Below are positions 5,973 through 15,211 of a stretch of DNA of 39,462 nucleotides, one piece after another. The stretch is from positions 1 through 39,462 of the forward strand of contig DVJL01000097.1 in NCBI GenBank assembly GCA_018716805.1. Direction: 5' to 3'. Positions within the stretch are counted from its first letter, which is position 1. Each line of letters begins with the position of its first letter. A program made the position numbers and the translations under genes. The notes below the pieces were generated by a model. That model did no database searches and was not told where the DNA came from. It saw only the letters and a program-made list of their open reading frames with translations. The DNA comes from Candidatus Faecivicinus avistercoris. GTDB taxonomy: Bacteria > Bacillota > Clostridia > Christensenellales > Aristaeellaceae.

Positions 5973-7256
5973 CTACTCCGCATTTTTGCCCGACATCCAG
6001 ATCTGGCGGATTTCCTCATAGACGCTGTCCGGATATTCCCGGTTTCCTTCGGGCGCGCAGGGGAGCAAATCCTCTCCGTGCGAGATCTTCGGATTCGAGC
6101 TCTTGTGATCTTCGCGCCATCTTTCACGCTCCTCGGGGTTGCGCAAATTGGGAATGTCCACCGGCGCGCCTCCGGCCAGCGCGCTGCGATAGGCGAGGAT
6201 CCCCACGATGCCCATGTCGACGGCGGTATAGACGTCGATGGAATACTTCTGCCCTTCGGGCCTGCCGAGGATCTTTTCGATAAAGTAGTGCGTCGGATAG
6301 AAATCGCTGCCGCCGTGAGACGAAAAATCCTTGGCGAGCGCCGAGAAGGCGGACGGATCCGGAACGTACTTCTCGTCCTCGCCGATGCAGAGTTTCTCCC
6401 CCTCCCGGTAGACGTGCAACTCGCGCTGCCGCTCTTCGCCGGCATAGCTCGGCACGAACGCCTCGGACTCCATCATGCCCTTCATGCCAAAGATGCGGTA
6501 GTTTGTGCTGCCCGGCTCGCGCTTTAAGTTGCCATGGACGCTGCGGCCAATGGCGCCGTTGTCAAAGGTGATGATCTCGATGCCGCCGCGGCTGCCCGCG
6601 CGGCTGCCCAGCGGGCGGTTGGCGGCGTTGTCCTGCGTCACGAACCCGGATACGCGCACGGGCCGCCGGCCGGTGATGGTCATCATCGGGCCAACCGAAT
6701 GCGTGCAGTAGTAGGTCGGATAGATGTTGTTGCGCCAATGATCCCGCTCGCCATAGGTGATGCCCGGCCAGATGGCCGCGCAATCGTGGATGTACTCCCC
6801 TTCCGCATACTGGACTTCGCCGATCTCTCCCGCCTCATACCTGCGGCGCATTTCAAACGCATGCCACATGTAGCAGTAGTTTTCAGCGTAGGCGTAGACC
6901 TTGCCGCTCGCCTCCACCGCTTCGATCAGCGCGACAGCCTGCGCCATGGTCTCGCAGGGAAGCACCTCGCTGAGCACATGGCGGCCGCTTTTGAGCAGCC
7001 GGACGGCATAGGGCGCATGTTCATTGGCATAGTTCGCCAACACCACGCCGTCCATGTCGTGCGCAAAGAACGCCTCGAAATCCTCGTACAGCGCGACAGA
7101 AAGCCCATTTTCCTCCGCCAGCGCGCGAACCTTGTCGAGCGCCGGGCGGTACTTGTCGCACACGGCGACCAGCGTCGCATCCGGATGCTTCGCGAGCACC
7201 TTCACCATCGTCATGCCCCGGTACGCGCCAAACACGCCGATCCTGATCTTTCCCAT
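5973..7256 (-). CDS. Gfo/Idh/MocA-family protein 1
   Basis: 427 residues. It has an N-terminal Rossmann domain with IRIGVFGAYRG (residues 4-14, dinucleotide loop) and a C-terminal alpha/beta substrate domain ending in a family-typical tail. Members usually oxidise sugar or cyclitol hydroxyls with NAD(P). The conserved EKP segment reads SEVLPCET here, so the usual catalytic lysine is missing. The ATG at 7256 (not the upstream frame extension) follows GGGAGGAG. It is the last gene of the eight-gene minus-strand operon, 40 nt after the AraA-like isomerase. Cytosolic; no secretion signal. Confidence 0.85.
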   Translation of the reverse strand: MGKIRIGVFGAYRGMTMVKVLAKHPDATLVAVCDKYRPALDKVRALAEENGLSVALYEDFEAFFAHDMDGVVLANYANEHAPYAVRLLKSGRHVLSEVLPCETMAQAVALIEAVEASGKVYAYAENYCYMWHAFEMRRRYEAGEIGEVQYAEGEYIHDCAAIWPGITYGERDHWRNNIYPTYYCTHSVGPMMTITGRRPVRVSGFVTQDNAANRPLGSRAGSRGGIEIITFDNGAIGRSVHGNLKREPGSTNYRIFGMKGMMESEAFVPSYAGEERQRELHVYREGEKLCIGEDEKYVPDPSAFSALAKDFSSHGGSDFYPTHYFIEKILGRPEGQKYSIDVYTAVDMGIVGILAYRSALAGGAPVDIPNLRNPEERERWREDHKSSNPKISHGEDLLPCAPEGNREYPDSVYEEIRQIWMSGKNAE

Positions 7257-7296
7257 TGTCTCAACTCCTCCCATGCGGGCGCTCTTCCGGATTTCT

Positions 7297-8685
7297 TCAA
7301 AGACGGTGCGTCTCAAATCCCATCATGCGCCCAAACGCCTCGATTTCGTCGATCTGCGCGCCGTATACCAGCGCAGAGTGATGCGTGCCGCCAAGCTCGG
7401 AATAGGTTCTCAGGAATTCCGGCAGCGGGCGGCTGGGCTTCATCCAGCCCTGAATCGAATTCTTATAGGCGCCGTCCGGCAGGCCGCAGTCCAGCATTTC
7501 GACCGGCGTGACGATCATCGAAAAGCCCTCCCGCGCCGGCGCGACGTTGACGAACACGGCGCTTCCGGGGCGATAGCACATCTTGGGGGCGACCGTATCC
7601 CCGCAGGCATTGTAGTTAAAGGGCATGTCGGCCAGCGACGGCTTCCATTGCGCGAGTTCCAGATTCGCCTCGCCCATGTGGCTGAGCAGGATCACATCCT
7701 CCTTCCAGTCGGGGCAGAAGATCTCCACGAATGACGTCTCGCGCCAGACGGAGCGCAGCGCGCCCACCATGCCGGCCGTCAGCACGTCGCCTTCGCCCGC
7801 GTATCCCAGCCCGCGCACCATCGCCTTGCAGCACTCCGCAAACGGCATCTTGGGCAGGCCGCAGATGTCCAGCGTCAGAAAATTCACCGTCAGCGCGGAC
7901 AGCTTCTCCGCCTCCGCCCACTTGCGGACTGCCAGCCCCGAGCGAACCGCAGCGCGATGGTTTTCCCCGCCGGCGACCCGGACGTCAAACAGTTCCCGGT
8001 CCAGCGCCATCTCCGCATCGACCTCGTCCTCCCGAACCTGTTCAAGGAAGGATTGAACCGTCTCGGAATCCATGTACACGACTTCCGCGCCGATCCTGTC
8101 GCGATAGTCTTCATCGGAGATCATGAAATCCCCCATGCCCGTAAAGGCTCCGCCGACGGAGCCGACGCGCGCATGGCGATAGGCCCAGGCCGCGCGGGCC
8201 GCGCGGCACATGCCCGCGACCTGCGAAATGACCGGACTGTGCATCGCGTGGCCGGCGCAGATCGCATAGTAGACGCCGTTGCGGCGCAGCAGATTGCACA
8301 TGTCCTGCACGCCATGAATGCCGTGGTTGACGCTCACGCCGCTGTACGTCGCCGCGCGGTCGATCAGGCTGTAATCCGGCGTCGTGTCCAGCACGATGAT
8401 GGGCAGCCCCGCGCCCTTCAGCGCGCCGATGGATTCCAGCGAGGGCGAATAGGCGAGGTGCTGTGTGACGATCGCCACAGCGCCGGCTTCGCGAAACATC
8501 TTGACCGCCGCCTCAAATTCCGAGGCGATCCGGCAGACCGGCGCGGCGATCACTTCAAGCCCCTCCGCCTCGAGCATCCGAATCAGCAATTCCATGTATC
8601 GAACCATCGGCTCTCGCTTGGCGGGATTGGAATCGTCATATAGTTTGATGTAGAGCGGCAGATAGCCGACCTTGATCCTTTCCAT
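7297..8685 (-). CDS. L-arabinose/L-fucose isomerase-like protein
   Basis: 463 residues, a little shorter than AraA. It starts MERIKVGYLPLYIKLYDD, with an N-terminal Rossmann-like region, a central TIM-like region and the AraA-type C-terminal motif GGTHHSALVYG, whose histidine is a metal ligand in the family. It is expected to interconvert an aldose and ketose in the cytosol with Mn2+. It is divergent from true AraA, so the sugar is unknown. The ATG at 8685 has AGGAGG nine bases upstream; the ATG at 8703 lies on the Shine-Dalgarno side and is rejected. It sits 19 nt downstream of the amidohydrolase, within the operon. Confidence 0.8.
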   Translation of the reverse strand: MERIKVGYLPLYIKLYDDSNPAKREPMVRYMELLIRMLEAEGLEVIAAPVCRIASEFEAAVKMFREAGAVAIVTQHLAYSPSLESIGALKGAGLPIIVLDTTPDYSLIDRAATYSGVSVNHGIHGVQDMCNLLRRNGVYYAICAGHAMHSPVISQVAGMCRAARAAWAYRHARVGSVGGAFTGMGDFMISDEDYRDRIGAEVVYMDSETVQSFLEQVREDEVDAEMALDRELFDVRVAGGENHRAAVRSGLAVRKWAEAEKLSALTVNFLTLDICGLPKMPFAECCKAMVRGLGYAGEGDVLTAGMVGALRSVWRETSFVEIFCPDWKEDVILLSHMGEANLELAQWKPSLADMPFNYNACGDTVAPKMCYRPGSAVFVNVAPAREGFSMIVTPVEMLDCGLPDGAYKNSIQGWMKPSRPLPEFLRTYSELGGTHHSALVYGAQIDEIEAFGRMMGFETHRL

Positions 8686-8704
8686 TGCGCAAATCCTCCT
8701 CATC

Positions 8705-9772
8705 TCAGGCGCCGAAAATGCTTTCGCGCGCGCCGCGAATCAGCTTGTCCGCATTTCCGAAGAAAATCTTTTCGATGTCCTCGCGGCTAAGACCCAGGCG
8801 CGCAGCCGCCCGCTTCACCGCCAGCAGCTCCTCGTACATGAAGAAGGTGATTCCCTCCGCCTCCTCGGCAGAGACCTCGCGCAGGTGCCTGTCCTGACGC
8901 GGATCGCCGTAGAGTCCCGGCGGGACGAGGTTGATATAGGTGCCGTTTTCCTCGATGCGCCGCGTGCGCATGCGGAGGATGGGCAAATCGCTGCCAAACA
9001 GCGCCCGCTCGGGGCCGGCGTTGCGCAGCAGTTCGTAAATCGCATATTCGCAGCAGTTCGCCGAAAAGTCGAACAGCAGATCCTCGCAGGGGCGCAGGAC
9101 CTCAAAGGCGTTGCCCACGTCCTCATGGGTATAGGCGCGGCCAATGTGCGCGATGATCAGGCGGATGTTGGGATAGCGCTGCTTGATCTCCAGAATCTGC
9201 GCCAGATTGACCGGATCCTTCAACCGCCCGTCCCGCGGGATGTGCAGCATGACGATCGCGCCCATCTCGTCCATCTTCTTGAGCTGATGTTTGGGGAAGA
9301 AGTCAAAGATGCGGATCTCCTTTTCGGGAATGTAATCCGGCGAAAGCGCAAGATAGCTCTTGAGCCCGAGAAAGCCGTCCCGGCGAATGATTTCCTCCAG
9401 TTCATCCGCTCCCTGTTCGGGCATGGAATAGTAGAGCGCCGGAAATCCGGTCTTTTTGCTGCAGTCGCGAATGTACTCGTTGAGTTTGGGGGCGGTATCC
9501 CGGCGCGTGCTGGTGAAAATCAGCGCCGAGACCTCCTTGCCGGGAAACATCAGCCGGTACGTTTCCTGAAGGTCCTCGATGCTGTTGTCCTCGGCGACGA
9601 GGCTCGGCCAGGTCACCGTGCGCTTGACTTCGCCCGGCGCGAGCGGCTTGGGCGGGCGGAGCGATTTGAGCCAGACGTGCGTGTGAATGTCGATCATCCG
9701 CTCCGGCAAAAAGTCGCGAAGCTCTTCCTCATAAATTTTCCGGTCGATGTCTTTGACCTCAAACAGGGGCAT
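8705..9772 (-). CDS. Amidohydrolase-2 family (TIM-barrel metal hydrolase)
   Basis: 355 residues. HxH metal motif IDIHTH (His30, His32), a further histidine in HIPRDGR, AHIGRAYTHED, and the catalytic-Asp segment LFGSDLP near the end: the PF04909-type pattern. In sugar-acid loci this family often supplies lactonases, which would suit a pathway with Gfo/Idh oxidoreductases; this role is inference. The start at 9772 is preceded by AAGGAGAGG and overlaps the end of the FGGY kinase gene by 14 nt, suggesting translational coupling. The same frame stays open far upstream inside the kinase gene, but that part has no amidohydrolase character. Confidence 0.85.
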   Translation of the reverse strand: MPLFEVKDIDRKIYEEELRDFLPERMIDIHTHVWLKSLRPPKPLAPGEVKRTVTWPSLVAEDNSIEDLQETYRLMFPGKEVSALIFTSTRRDTAPKLNEYIRDCSKKTGFPALYYSMPEQGADELEEIIRRDGFLGLKSYLALSPDYIPEKEIRIFDFFPKHQLKKMDEMGAIVMLHIPRDGRLKDPVNLAQILEIKQRYPNIRLIIAHIGRAYTHEDVGNAFEVLRPCEDLLFDFSANCCEYAIYELLRNAGPERALFGSDLPILRMRTRRIEENGTYINLVPPGLYGDPRQDRHLREVSAEEAEGITFFMYEELLAVKRAAARLGLSREDIEKIFFGNADKLIRGARESIFGA

Positions 9773-11270
9773 CTGAATCCTCTCCTTCCGAATACAGCGC
9801 AGACAGGCGGCGGGCATCGCGCTTGTACCGCTTGAACAAAATCTGATATTCCTCCATGCAGTCCTCGTCCGGCAGAACCGTCCGATCATTTTCAAAGAGG
9901 GCGCTTGCCGCCCGCGCGCCTTCAAACAGCCCGCAGCCGATGCCCGCGAGGATCGCCGCGCCAAAGCAGCCGGGCTCGCCGGCCGCCGCCACGCGGACGG
10001 GCCGTCCGGCAAGGTTGGCCAGCATCCGCATCCAGCCCGGGCTGCGGGTCGCGCCGCCCGCGACGCGGAGGCTCTCGACCGGGTGCCGGGCCTCCATCGC
10101 CTCGAGCGCCCAGACGATCTGGCAGGCGACGCCCTCCATGATCGCGCGAATGACGTCCAGACGATCATGCGATAAATCGACGCCGAGCAGCGTCGCCCGG
10201 ACGGCATCGTCGCGCAAGGGCGGCTTTGCGCCGCAAAAATAGGGAAAGAACATGGGGCCGTCCGCTCTCGGACGGGGATTCCGCTCGAGGAATCCATTGA
10301 TCTCCTCATAGGATAGGGGCGCGTCCTCCAGGCCGGCAATCCGCTTCCGGAACCAGTCGAGGCAGGCGCCGCCCGTCCCGATGGACAGCATGGAACCCCA
10401 CAGCCCGTCCATCGCGGCGCGCGACTGCGCAAGCCCGGAGCCAAAGTCCGGCGCATCGCTCAGCGCCGCGACGACCCAGGCAGTGCCGGTGCCGATGACG
10501 GCGTCCCCGCGCCTGCACGCGCCCGCGCCGAGCGCAACGGCGTATTGATCGTGCGCCCCTGAAGAAACGATCGTATCCTGCGGAAGCCCGAGAGCCTCCG
10601 CCGCTTCGCGGGTCAGCTTTCCAACCGGACGTCCCGAAGGCACGATTTCGGCCAGACAGCGCTTTTCAATGCCCGCGAAGCGGAGAATCTCATCGCAATA
10701 GGTCCCCGCGCGAACGTCGGCCAGCTGGTTGATGCCGGCGTTGGACAGGTCGACCGCCGGCCTGCCCGTCAGGCGCGCCGCGAGGTAGTCCGGCACGGAG
10801 AGAAACCATCTCGCCCGGCGAAACGCCTCGGGGTCGTTCTTCCGCATGTGCCTGATCTGAAGCGCGGGAAGGTTGGCGCCCAGCTTCCAGCCGGTGCGCT
10901 CGTACATCCAGTTCTCGCCGAAGCGCCCGGCGAATTCCTTCCTCTCCTCGCCGCACCGGTGATCGCTCCAGACGATTGCGTTTCCAGTCGCCTGAAGGGA
11001 TGCGTCCACGGGGACGATGGTTCCACCCTGCGTGGACAGCGCGAGGCCGCGAACGCCGCGCGCCGTCTCCGCATCCGCGCAGACCGCGCGAACGGCGGCT
11101 GCGAGCGCGCGCCACCAATCCTCCGCCCGCTGCTCCACGCGGCCGACGGACGGCGTCAACAGCGGATAGCCGACCGCCTGCGTGCGCAGGATGGTCCCGT
11201 CCGCGCCGACGAGCATCGCCTTGGCGTTCGTCGTGCCAATGTCCACGCCCAATACATATTCACGCTGCAT
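9759..11270 (-). CDS. FGGY-family carbohydrate kinase
   Basis: 503 residues, full length, with the two actin-like ATPase domains of xylulokinase/ribulokinase relatives. GVDIGTTNAKAML (phosphate 1, Asp10) opens the protein, SSGAHDQYA carries the catalytic Asp241, GTGTAWVV follows, and RVAGGATRSPGW is the C-terminal adenosine motif. It phosphorylates a ketose or polyol at the expense of ATP in the cytosol; the closest look is xylulokinase-like but the substrate is not decidable. It lies between Gfo/Idh protein 2 (20 nt upstream) and the amidohydrolase (14-nt overlap). Confidence 0.92.
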   Translation of the reverse strand: MQREYVLGVDIGTTNAKAMLVGADGTILRTQAVGYPLLTPSVGRVEQRAEDWWRALAAAVRAVCADAETARGVRGLALSTQGGTIVPVDASLQATGNAIVWSDHRCGEERKEFAGRFGENWMYERTGWKLGANLPALQIRHMRKNDPEAFRRARWFLSVPDYLAARLTGRPAVDLSNAGINQLADVRAGTYCDEILRFAGIEKRCLAEIVPSGRPVGKLTREAAEALGLPQDTIVSSGAHDQYAVALGAGACRRGDAVIGTGTAWVVAALSDAPDFGSGLAQSRAAMDGLWGSMLSIGTGGACLDWFRKRIAGLEDAPLSYEEINGFLERNPRPRADGPMFFPYFCGAKPPLRDDAVRATLLGVDLSHDRLDVIRAIMEGVACQIVWALEAMEARHPVESLRVAGGATRSPGWMRMLANLAGRPVRVAAAGEPGCFGAAILAGIGCGLFEGARAASALFENDRTVLPDEDCMEEYQILFKRYKRDARRLSALYSEGEDSDAPV

Positions 11271-11290
11271 AAACCGGCTCCTAAGCTCGC

Positions 11291-12550
11291 TTATTTTTTC
11301 AGCATGGCCTCGATCTGCCCGTCGTCATAGCCCTGTTTTTTCCATTCCTCGACGGCGAGCGGAATTTCATCTTCCGGGATCGAATAGTGCACGCGCATCT
11401 CCGGCGGATACATCCTCGAGTTCTCCACGCCTTCAAAGGGCGTCCAGTTGTCCTCGAGCATTTCCTCGCAATCGCGCGCGTCCTTCAGGTCCGGAACCTT
11501 CAGGAATTTTCCGTTTTGATGTGCGCTCTTCCACGCGATGATGCCCACGTTTGAGGCCATGATGCCGTTGTACGCATCGAGCGCGGGCTTCCGTCCGGTG
11601 CGAATGGCTTCGGCAAATTTCAGTTCGACAAACAGGTCGCCTCCGCCGTGGCCCGACTGTTCCGCGGCATCGCCATGGCTGGGCCAGTTCGGAAGATAGA
11701 CCGCGTCCTCGCACTGCCCCTCCCGGACGTCCCACGGCTCATGCCACACGCGCAGCGTCTGCGGCCCGAAGTATCCGTGGCCATGGACGCTCTCCATCGC
11801 CCCATGTGTGCCGTGCATCCCGTAGGCGCAGCTGTGCCCCGCGACGCCGGCGAAGATGCGGAAGATTGCGCCGTTGCTCATGCGCACGAGCGCGACGTAT
11901 CCGTTCTTCCCGCCTTCGGCCTTGGGCGGAAGCAGCGAACAGCTGACCTCCCGGGGAACCGTGCCGGTGATGTACATCAGCGGCGAAAGCGCGTGGGTGA
12001 TGTAATAGCAGGAGGGATGCTGCGCCCGCCAGTGGTGCAATCCCGGCATATAGCGGAAGTGTTCCCTGGGGCTCAGCGGATGGTTGTACTCCCCCTCCGC
12101 GTAGAGGCATTCCCCGATCTCATCCGCCTCATACAGCCGCTTCATCTCCTGGACGAAGCGCGTATAGCAGTAGTTCTCGGCGAGCATATAGCACAGGCCG
12201 CTCTCCTCCGCCATGCGATAGAGCTCGACGCCCTCGCGCAGCGTGTTGTTGGTCGACGTCTCGCTGAGGACGTGCTTGCCGGCGAGCAGCGCCTTCTTGG
12301 CAAACGGCGCATGCTGGTGAAAACAGGAGGCGACGATCACGGCGTCAAAGTCCTGCTGGATGAAGGTGTCAAAATCCTCGTAGCCATCGACTTCCAGATC
12401 CTTGCAAACCGCGTCGAGGCGCGCCTTGAAATGGTCGCAAACGGCGACGAGCTTGAGGCCGCACAGCTTCGCGGAGCGCGCCAGACTGCGCCCACGGTCC
12501 GCCCCGAGCACGCCAATGCGAATTTCCCGATCGGCAATGACATTTTTCAC
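11291..12550 (-). CDS. Gfo/Idh/MocA-family protein 2
   Basis: 419 residues from a GTG start at 12550, chosen because GGAGGA stands seven bases before it. The in-frame ATG at 12565 contains that GGAGGA and has no site of its own. Rossmann motif IRIGVLGADRGRS near the N-terminus, NYCYTRFVQEMK in the middle. It shares its layout with Gfo/Idh protein 1 (HVLSE, AENYCY, YAEGEY), so the two are paralogues. The EKP motif is replaced by SETSTNNT. Probably NAD(P)-dependent sugar oxidoreductase or a non-redox relative; substrate unknown. It sits downstream of the solute-binding protein in the same operon. Confidence 0.83.
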   Translation of the reverse strand: MKNVIADREIRIGVLGADRGRSLARSAKLCGLKLVAVCDHFKARLDAVCKDLEVDGYEDFDTFIQQDFDAVIVASCFHQHAPFAKKALLAGKHVLSETSTNNTLREGVELYRMAEESGLCYMLAENYCYTRFVQEMKRLYEADEIGECLYAEGEYNHPLSPREHFRYMPGLHHWRAQHPSCYYITHALSPLMYITGTVPREVSCSLLPPKAEGGKNGYVALVRMSNGAIFRIFAGVAGHSCAYGMHGTHGAMESVHGHGYFGPQTLRVWHEPWDVREGQCEDAVYLPNWPSHGDAAEQSGHGGGDLFVELKFAEAIRTGRKPALDAYNGIMASNVGIIAWKSAHQNGKFLKVPDLKDARDCEEMLEDNWTPFEGVENSRMYPPEMRVHYSIPEDEIPLAVEEWKKQGYDDGQIEAMLKK

Positions 12551-12630
12551 GATTTCTTCCTCCATGGTAGGCGGCGGAACCGGAAAACCGATTCCGCCCT
12601 CCCGCAATTATAGCATTCGTGTCAACCGCT

Positions 12631-14214
12631 TCAGGCCTGTTCGGCGGTTACGCGGTCGTAGACCATCTGCCACGCGGCCGTGTAATCCTCCAGCCCGAGC
12701 GCGTTCATCATCTCCACATAGGCGTCCCACTCGGTCTCGATGTCCGCTTCGCCGGTGATGAACTTCGCGCGCATCTCCCTGAAGTAGTCGTCGCAATCGC
12801 TCTTCACCAAGTCGAACAGATCCTGCTCTTCCGTGGTAAAGGCCGGGACGTTCGTCGGCACGGATGGCGCGATAAAGCAGTTGGAATCCAGAATCGCATT
12901 GTACTCGTCGATGTACCACGTCATCGCCTTTCTGGAGTTCATCAGCTGGTCGTAGGTCTGATGGTGCGGCAGGGAAATCTGTCCGCAGCCATACTGGCTG
13001 ATGTCCCAAACGGAACCGTCTTCGGGGTAGATCAGCTCGACCTCGCCGTTTTCATCCAGCGTGTAATTCTCGCCCTCAAAGCCGCAGGTGCGGGTCATGA
13101 TGACCACCGGATCGTTGATGAGCGTATCCAGCCAGCGAACGGCCAGTTCAATGTTCTCGCTCTGCGCGTTGACGCAGGTCAGGCCGGACGCCGCGCGATT
13201 GCGCAGGACGTAATACTGATCGCCATTGGGGCCGAGCAGCGGGCCGCCGAGCGTATAGTGCTCGCCGAGCGGATCGGCCTGGCCCGCGGTGGTCAGCCGG
13301 CCATAGGTCACGGCGAACGCAGAATAGTAGATGAAGATGCCCACGTTGTCCTGCGCAATCTGCTGGGACATCAGATCCGCCGTGTTCGAGGTGATCGACG
13401 GATCGAGGATTCCCTCTTCGTAGAGCATGTTCGCGTAGGTCAGGAACTCGCGCATCTCATCCGAGACCATCTCGGAATGCACCACGCCGTCCACCGCCGC
13501 GAAGTTCGTCGTATCCTCGTACGCTTCGAGGCCGAACGCCGTCGCGATCGTCTGAAGGCCGTCGACGCCGGAAGAGGTCAGCACGATCTCGTCGTCGGTG
13601 CCATTGCCGTTGAAGTCGACGCCCTTCATCTGCCGGCAGAGCTCGGTGAACTCATCCAGCGTGGTGGGAACCTCCGCGCCCAGCTCCTCGAGCCATGCCG
13701 TATTGTAGCAGATCACGATGTGGCCGATGTCCGGCGAAACGGAGCCGCCGAGGCCCCAGATGGAGCCGTCCGCCGCCGTCATGGATTCGATGTACTGCGA
13801 ATCCTGCTCGGCGTCGTAGGCGATCGCATGCGGCGCCCACTCCTCGAGGTGCGGCGCGATATCGACGAACATGCCGCTCTCGCCGCCCTGGATGGCCATC
13901 TGCATATTGTTGAGCTCGATCATGTCCGTATCGAGCTGGCCGGAGGCGAGCTTGACGGCCTTGACCGTCTCATAATCCGCATTGGAATGAACCTCCCATT
14001 CGATGTGGACATTCGTGTATTCCTCGAGCCATTGCCAGAATCGGAGGTCGTTGCTGATGGTCGGATACGAGTTGTTGACCGCGTCGTAGCAGCAGACGGT
14101 GAGCGTCGTCTTTTCGTCGCACAGCCATGTGCCGGGATTCTCCTCGGCAAAAGCCGGGAAGGACGCACAGAGCATCACGCACAGCGCGAGCAGCAGTGAC
14201 AGCGTTCTTTTCAT
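12631..14214 (-). CDS. Extracellular sugar-binding protein of ABC transporter 1
   Basis: 527 residues, family 1 solute-binding protein of the YtcQ/LipO type found with Lpl-like permeases. The signal peptide is basic MKRT, a hydrophobic core and AFA-EEN, a signal peptidase I site. The Leu-Cys pairs in the core do not form a lipobox, so it seems secreted rather than lipid-anchored. DFNGNGTDDE is the EF-hand-like calcium loop usual in these proteins. It binds an oligosaccharide or other polyol-type substrate and delivers it to the two upstream permeases. TAAGGAGG precedes the ATG. No cognate ATPase is encoded nearby; a shared MsmX-like ATPase is likely. Confidence 0.9.
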   Translation of the reverse strand: MKRTLSLLLALCVMLCASFPAFAEENPGTWLCDEKTTLTVCCYDAVNNSYPTISNDLRFWQWLEEYTNVHIEWEVHSNADYETVKAVKLASGQLDTDMIELNNMQMAIQGGESGMFVDIAPHLEEWAPHAIAYDAEQDSQYIESMTAADGSIWGLGGSVSPDIGHIVICYNTAWLEELGAEVPTTLDEFTELCRQMKGVDFNGNGTDDEIVLTSSGVDGLQTIATAFGLEAYEDTTNFAAVDGVVHSEMVSDEMREFLTYANMLYEEGILDPSITSNTADLMSQQIAQDNVGIFIYYSAFAVTYGRLTTAGQADPLGEHYTLGGPLLGPNGDQYYVLRNRAASGLTCVNAQSENIELAVRWLDTLINDPVVIMTRTCGFEGENYTLDENGEVELIYPEDGSVWDISQYGCGQISLPHHQTYDQLMNSRKAMTWYIDEYNAILDSNCFIAPSVPTNVPAFTTEEQDLFDLVKSDCDDYFREMRAKFITGEADIETEWDAYVEMMNALGLEDYTAAWQMVYDRVTAEQA

Positions 14215-14271
14215 GTTGAATTCCCTCCTTACATTATGATTAAGCAGAGCGCTGCTTAATTTTCACTTTCA

Positions 14272-15195
14272 CTATCCCTTCAGGCTGCCGACGAGCATGC
14301 CCTTTTCAAGATACTTCGCGAGAAACGGATACAGGCACAGGATGGGAACGACGGCCACCACGATGACCGCATACTTGATCTGCAGCGTGGACATGACCTG
14401 CTCGTAGGTGAGGTCGACGACCGGCTCGACCTCCAGCGAATTCTGGATGACGACGCGCCGGACATACAGCGCCAGCGGCTGCAGCTCGGTCTTGCCGAGA
14501 TAGAGCATGGCGTTGAAATAGGCGTTCCAATGCCCGATGCCGTAGTACAGCGCCAGCACCGCCAGGATCGGCGCGGACAGCGGCATGACAAACTGCAGAA
14601 ACAGCCGGAACTCCCCGGCGCCATCGATCTTCGCGCTCTCCAGCATCTCTTCGGGAATCGTCATAAAGAACGTGCGCGCAACGATGACGTACCATGCGCT
14701 GGTCAGTCCGGGAAGGATGATCGCCCAGCGGCTGTTGTACAGCCCTAGGAAGCGGGCGACCACGAGGTAGGTCGGAATCATGCCCCCGCTGAAGAACATT
14801 GTGAATGTAATCAGCCACATGATCGGCTTGCGCGCGGCGAACGTGCGCCTGGAGAGCGGATAGGCCGCCAGGGAAGTCGTTATGATGCCCAGCAGCACGC
14901 CCACGACCGTGTACCAGATCGTATTGCCATAGTAGGTCAGGACATTGGGATCTTCAAACACCGTCTCCAGCGCATAGGAGCTGAAGCCGACCGGAAACAG
15001 CCAGACCTCCTTGCGCGACACGGCGACGGGATCGCTGATGGCCATGCTGAACACATAGATCAGCGGGTACACGGTAACCACAATCAGAAAAACGGTAAAC
15101 ACGCCCAGAAACGCGCTGAACACCTTGTCGCCCGGTCCGCTGAGCACCTTGGTGCGCTGTTGCACGCTTCTCCTCTTGCCGCGTTTAGCTTGCAT
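14272..15195 (-). CDS. ABC sugar permease, LplC/YtcP type (transporter 1)
   Basis: 307-residue inner-membrane permease with about six hydrophobic helices. The EAA loop ESAKIDGAGEFRLF (near residue 195) contacts the ATPase. The C-terminus YLEKGMLVGSLKG is typical of this carbohydrate-uptake (CUT1) branch. It is translated 16 nt after its partner permease and 57 nt before the binding protein. Confidence 0.93.
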   Translation of the reverse strand: MQAKRGKRRSVQQRTKVLSGPGDKVFSAFLGVFTVFLIVVTVYPLIYVFSMAISDPVAVSRKEVWLFPVGFSSYALETVFEDPNVLTYYGNTIWYTVVGVLLGIITTSLAAYPLSRRTFAARKPIMWLITFTMFFSGGMIPTYLVVARFLGLYNSRWAIILPGLTSAWYVIVARTFFMTIPEEMLESAKIDGAGEFRLFLQFVMPLSAPILAVLALYYGIGHWNAYFNAMLYLGKTELQPLALYVRRVVIQNSLEVEPVVDLTYEQVMSTLQIKYAVIVVAVVPILCLYPFLAKYLEKGMLVGSLKG

Positions 15196-15211
15196 GATGA
15201 TCCAGCCTCCT

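Noticed and set aside
9773-10456. N-terminal extension of the amidohydrolase into the FGGY kinase gene
   Set aside because: The frame is open, but the kinase motifs are read in the other frame, and a good ribosome site stands before the amidohydrolase ATG at 9772.
12619-14199. Long plus-strand frame opposite the binding-protein gene (and similar long frames at 474-1640, 3983-5287, 30633-31922, 33992-35374, 36255-38750)
   Set aside because: These are GC-rich shadows of clearly recognised genes: no ribosome sites, no family motifs, His/Arg/Asp-rich composition typical of antisense frames.
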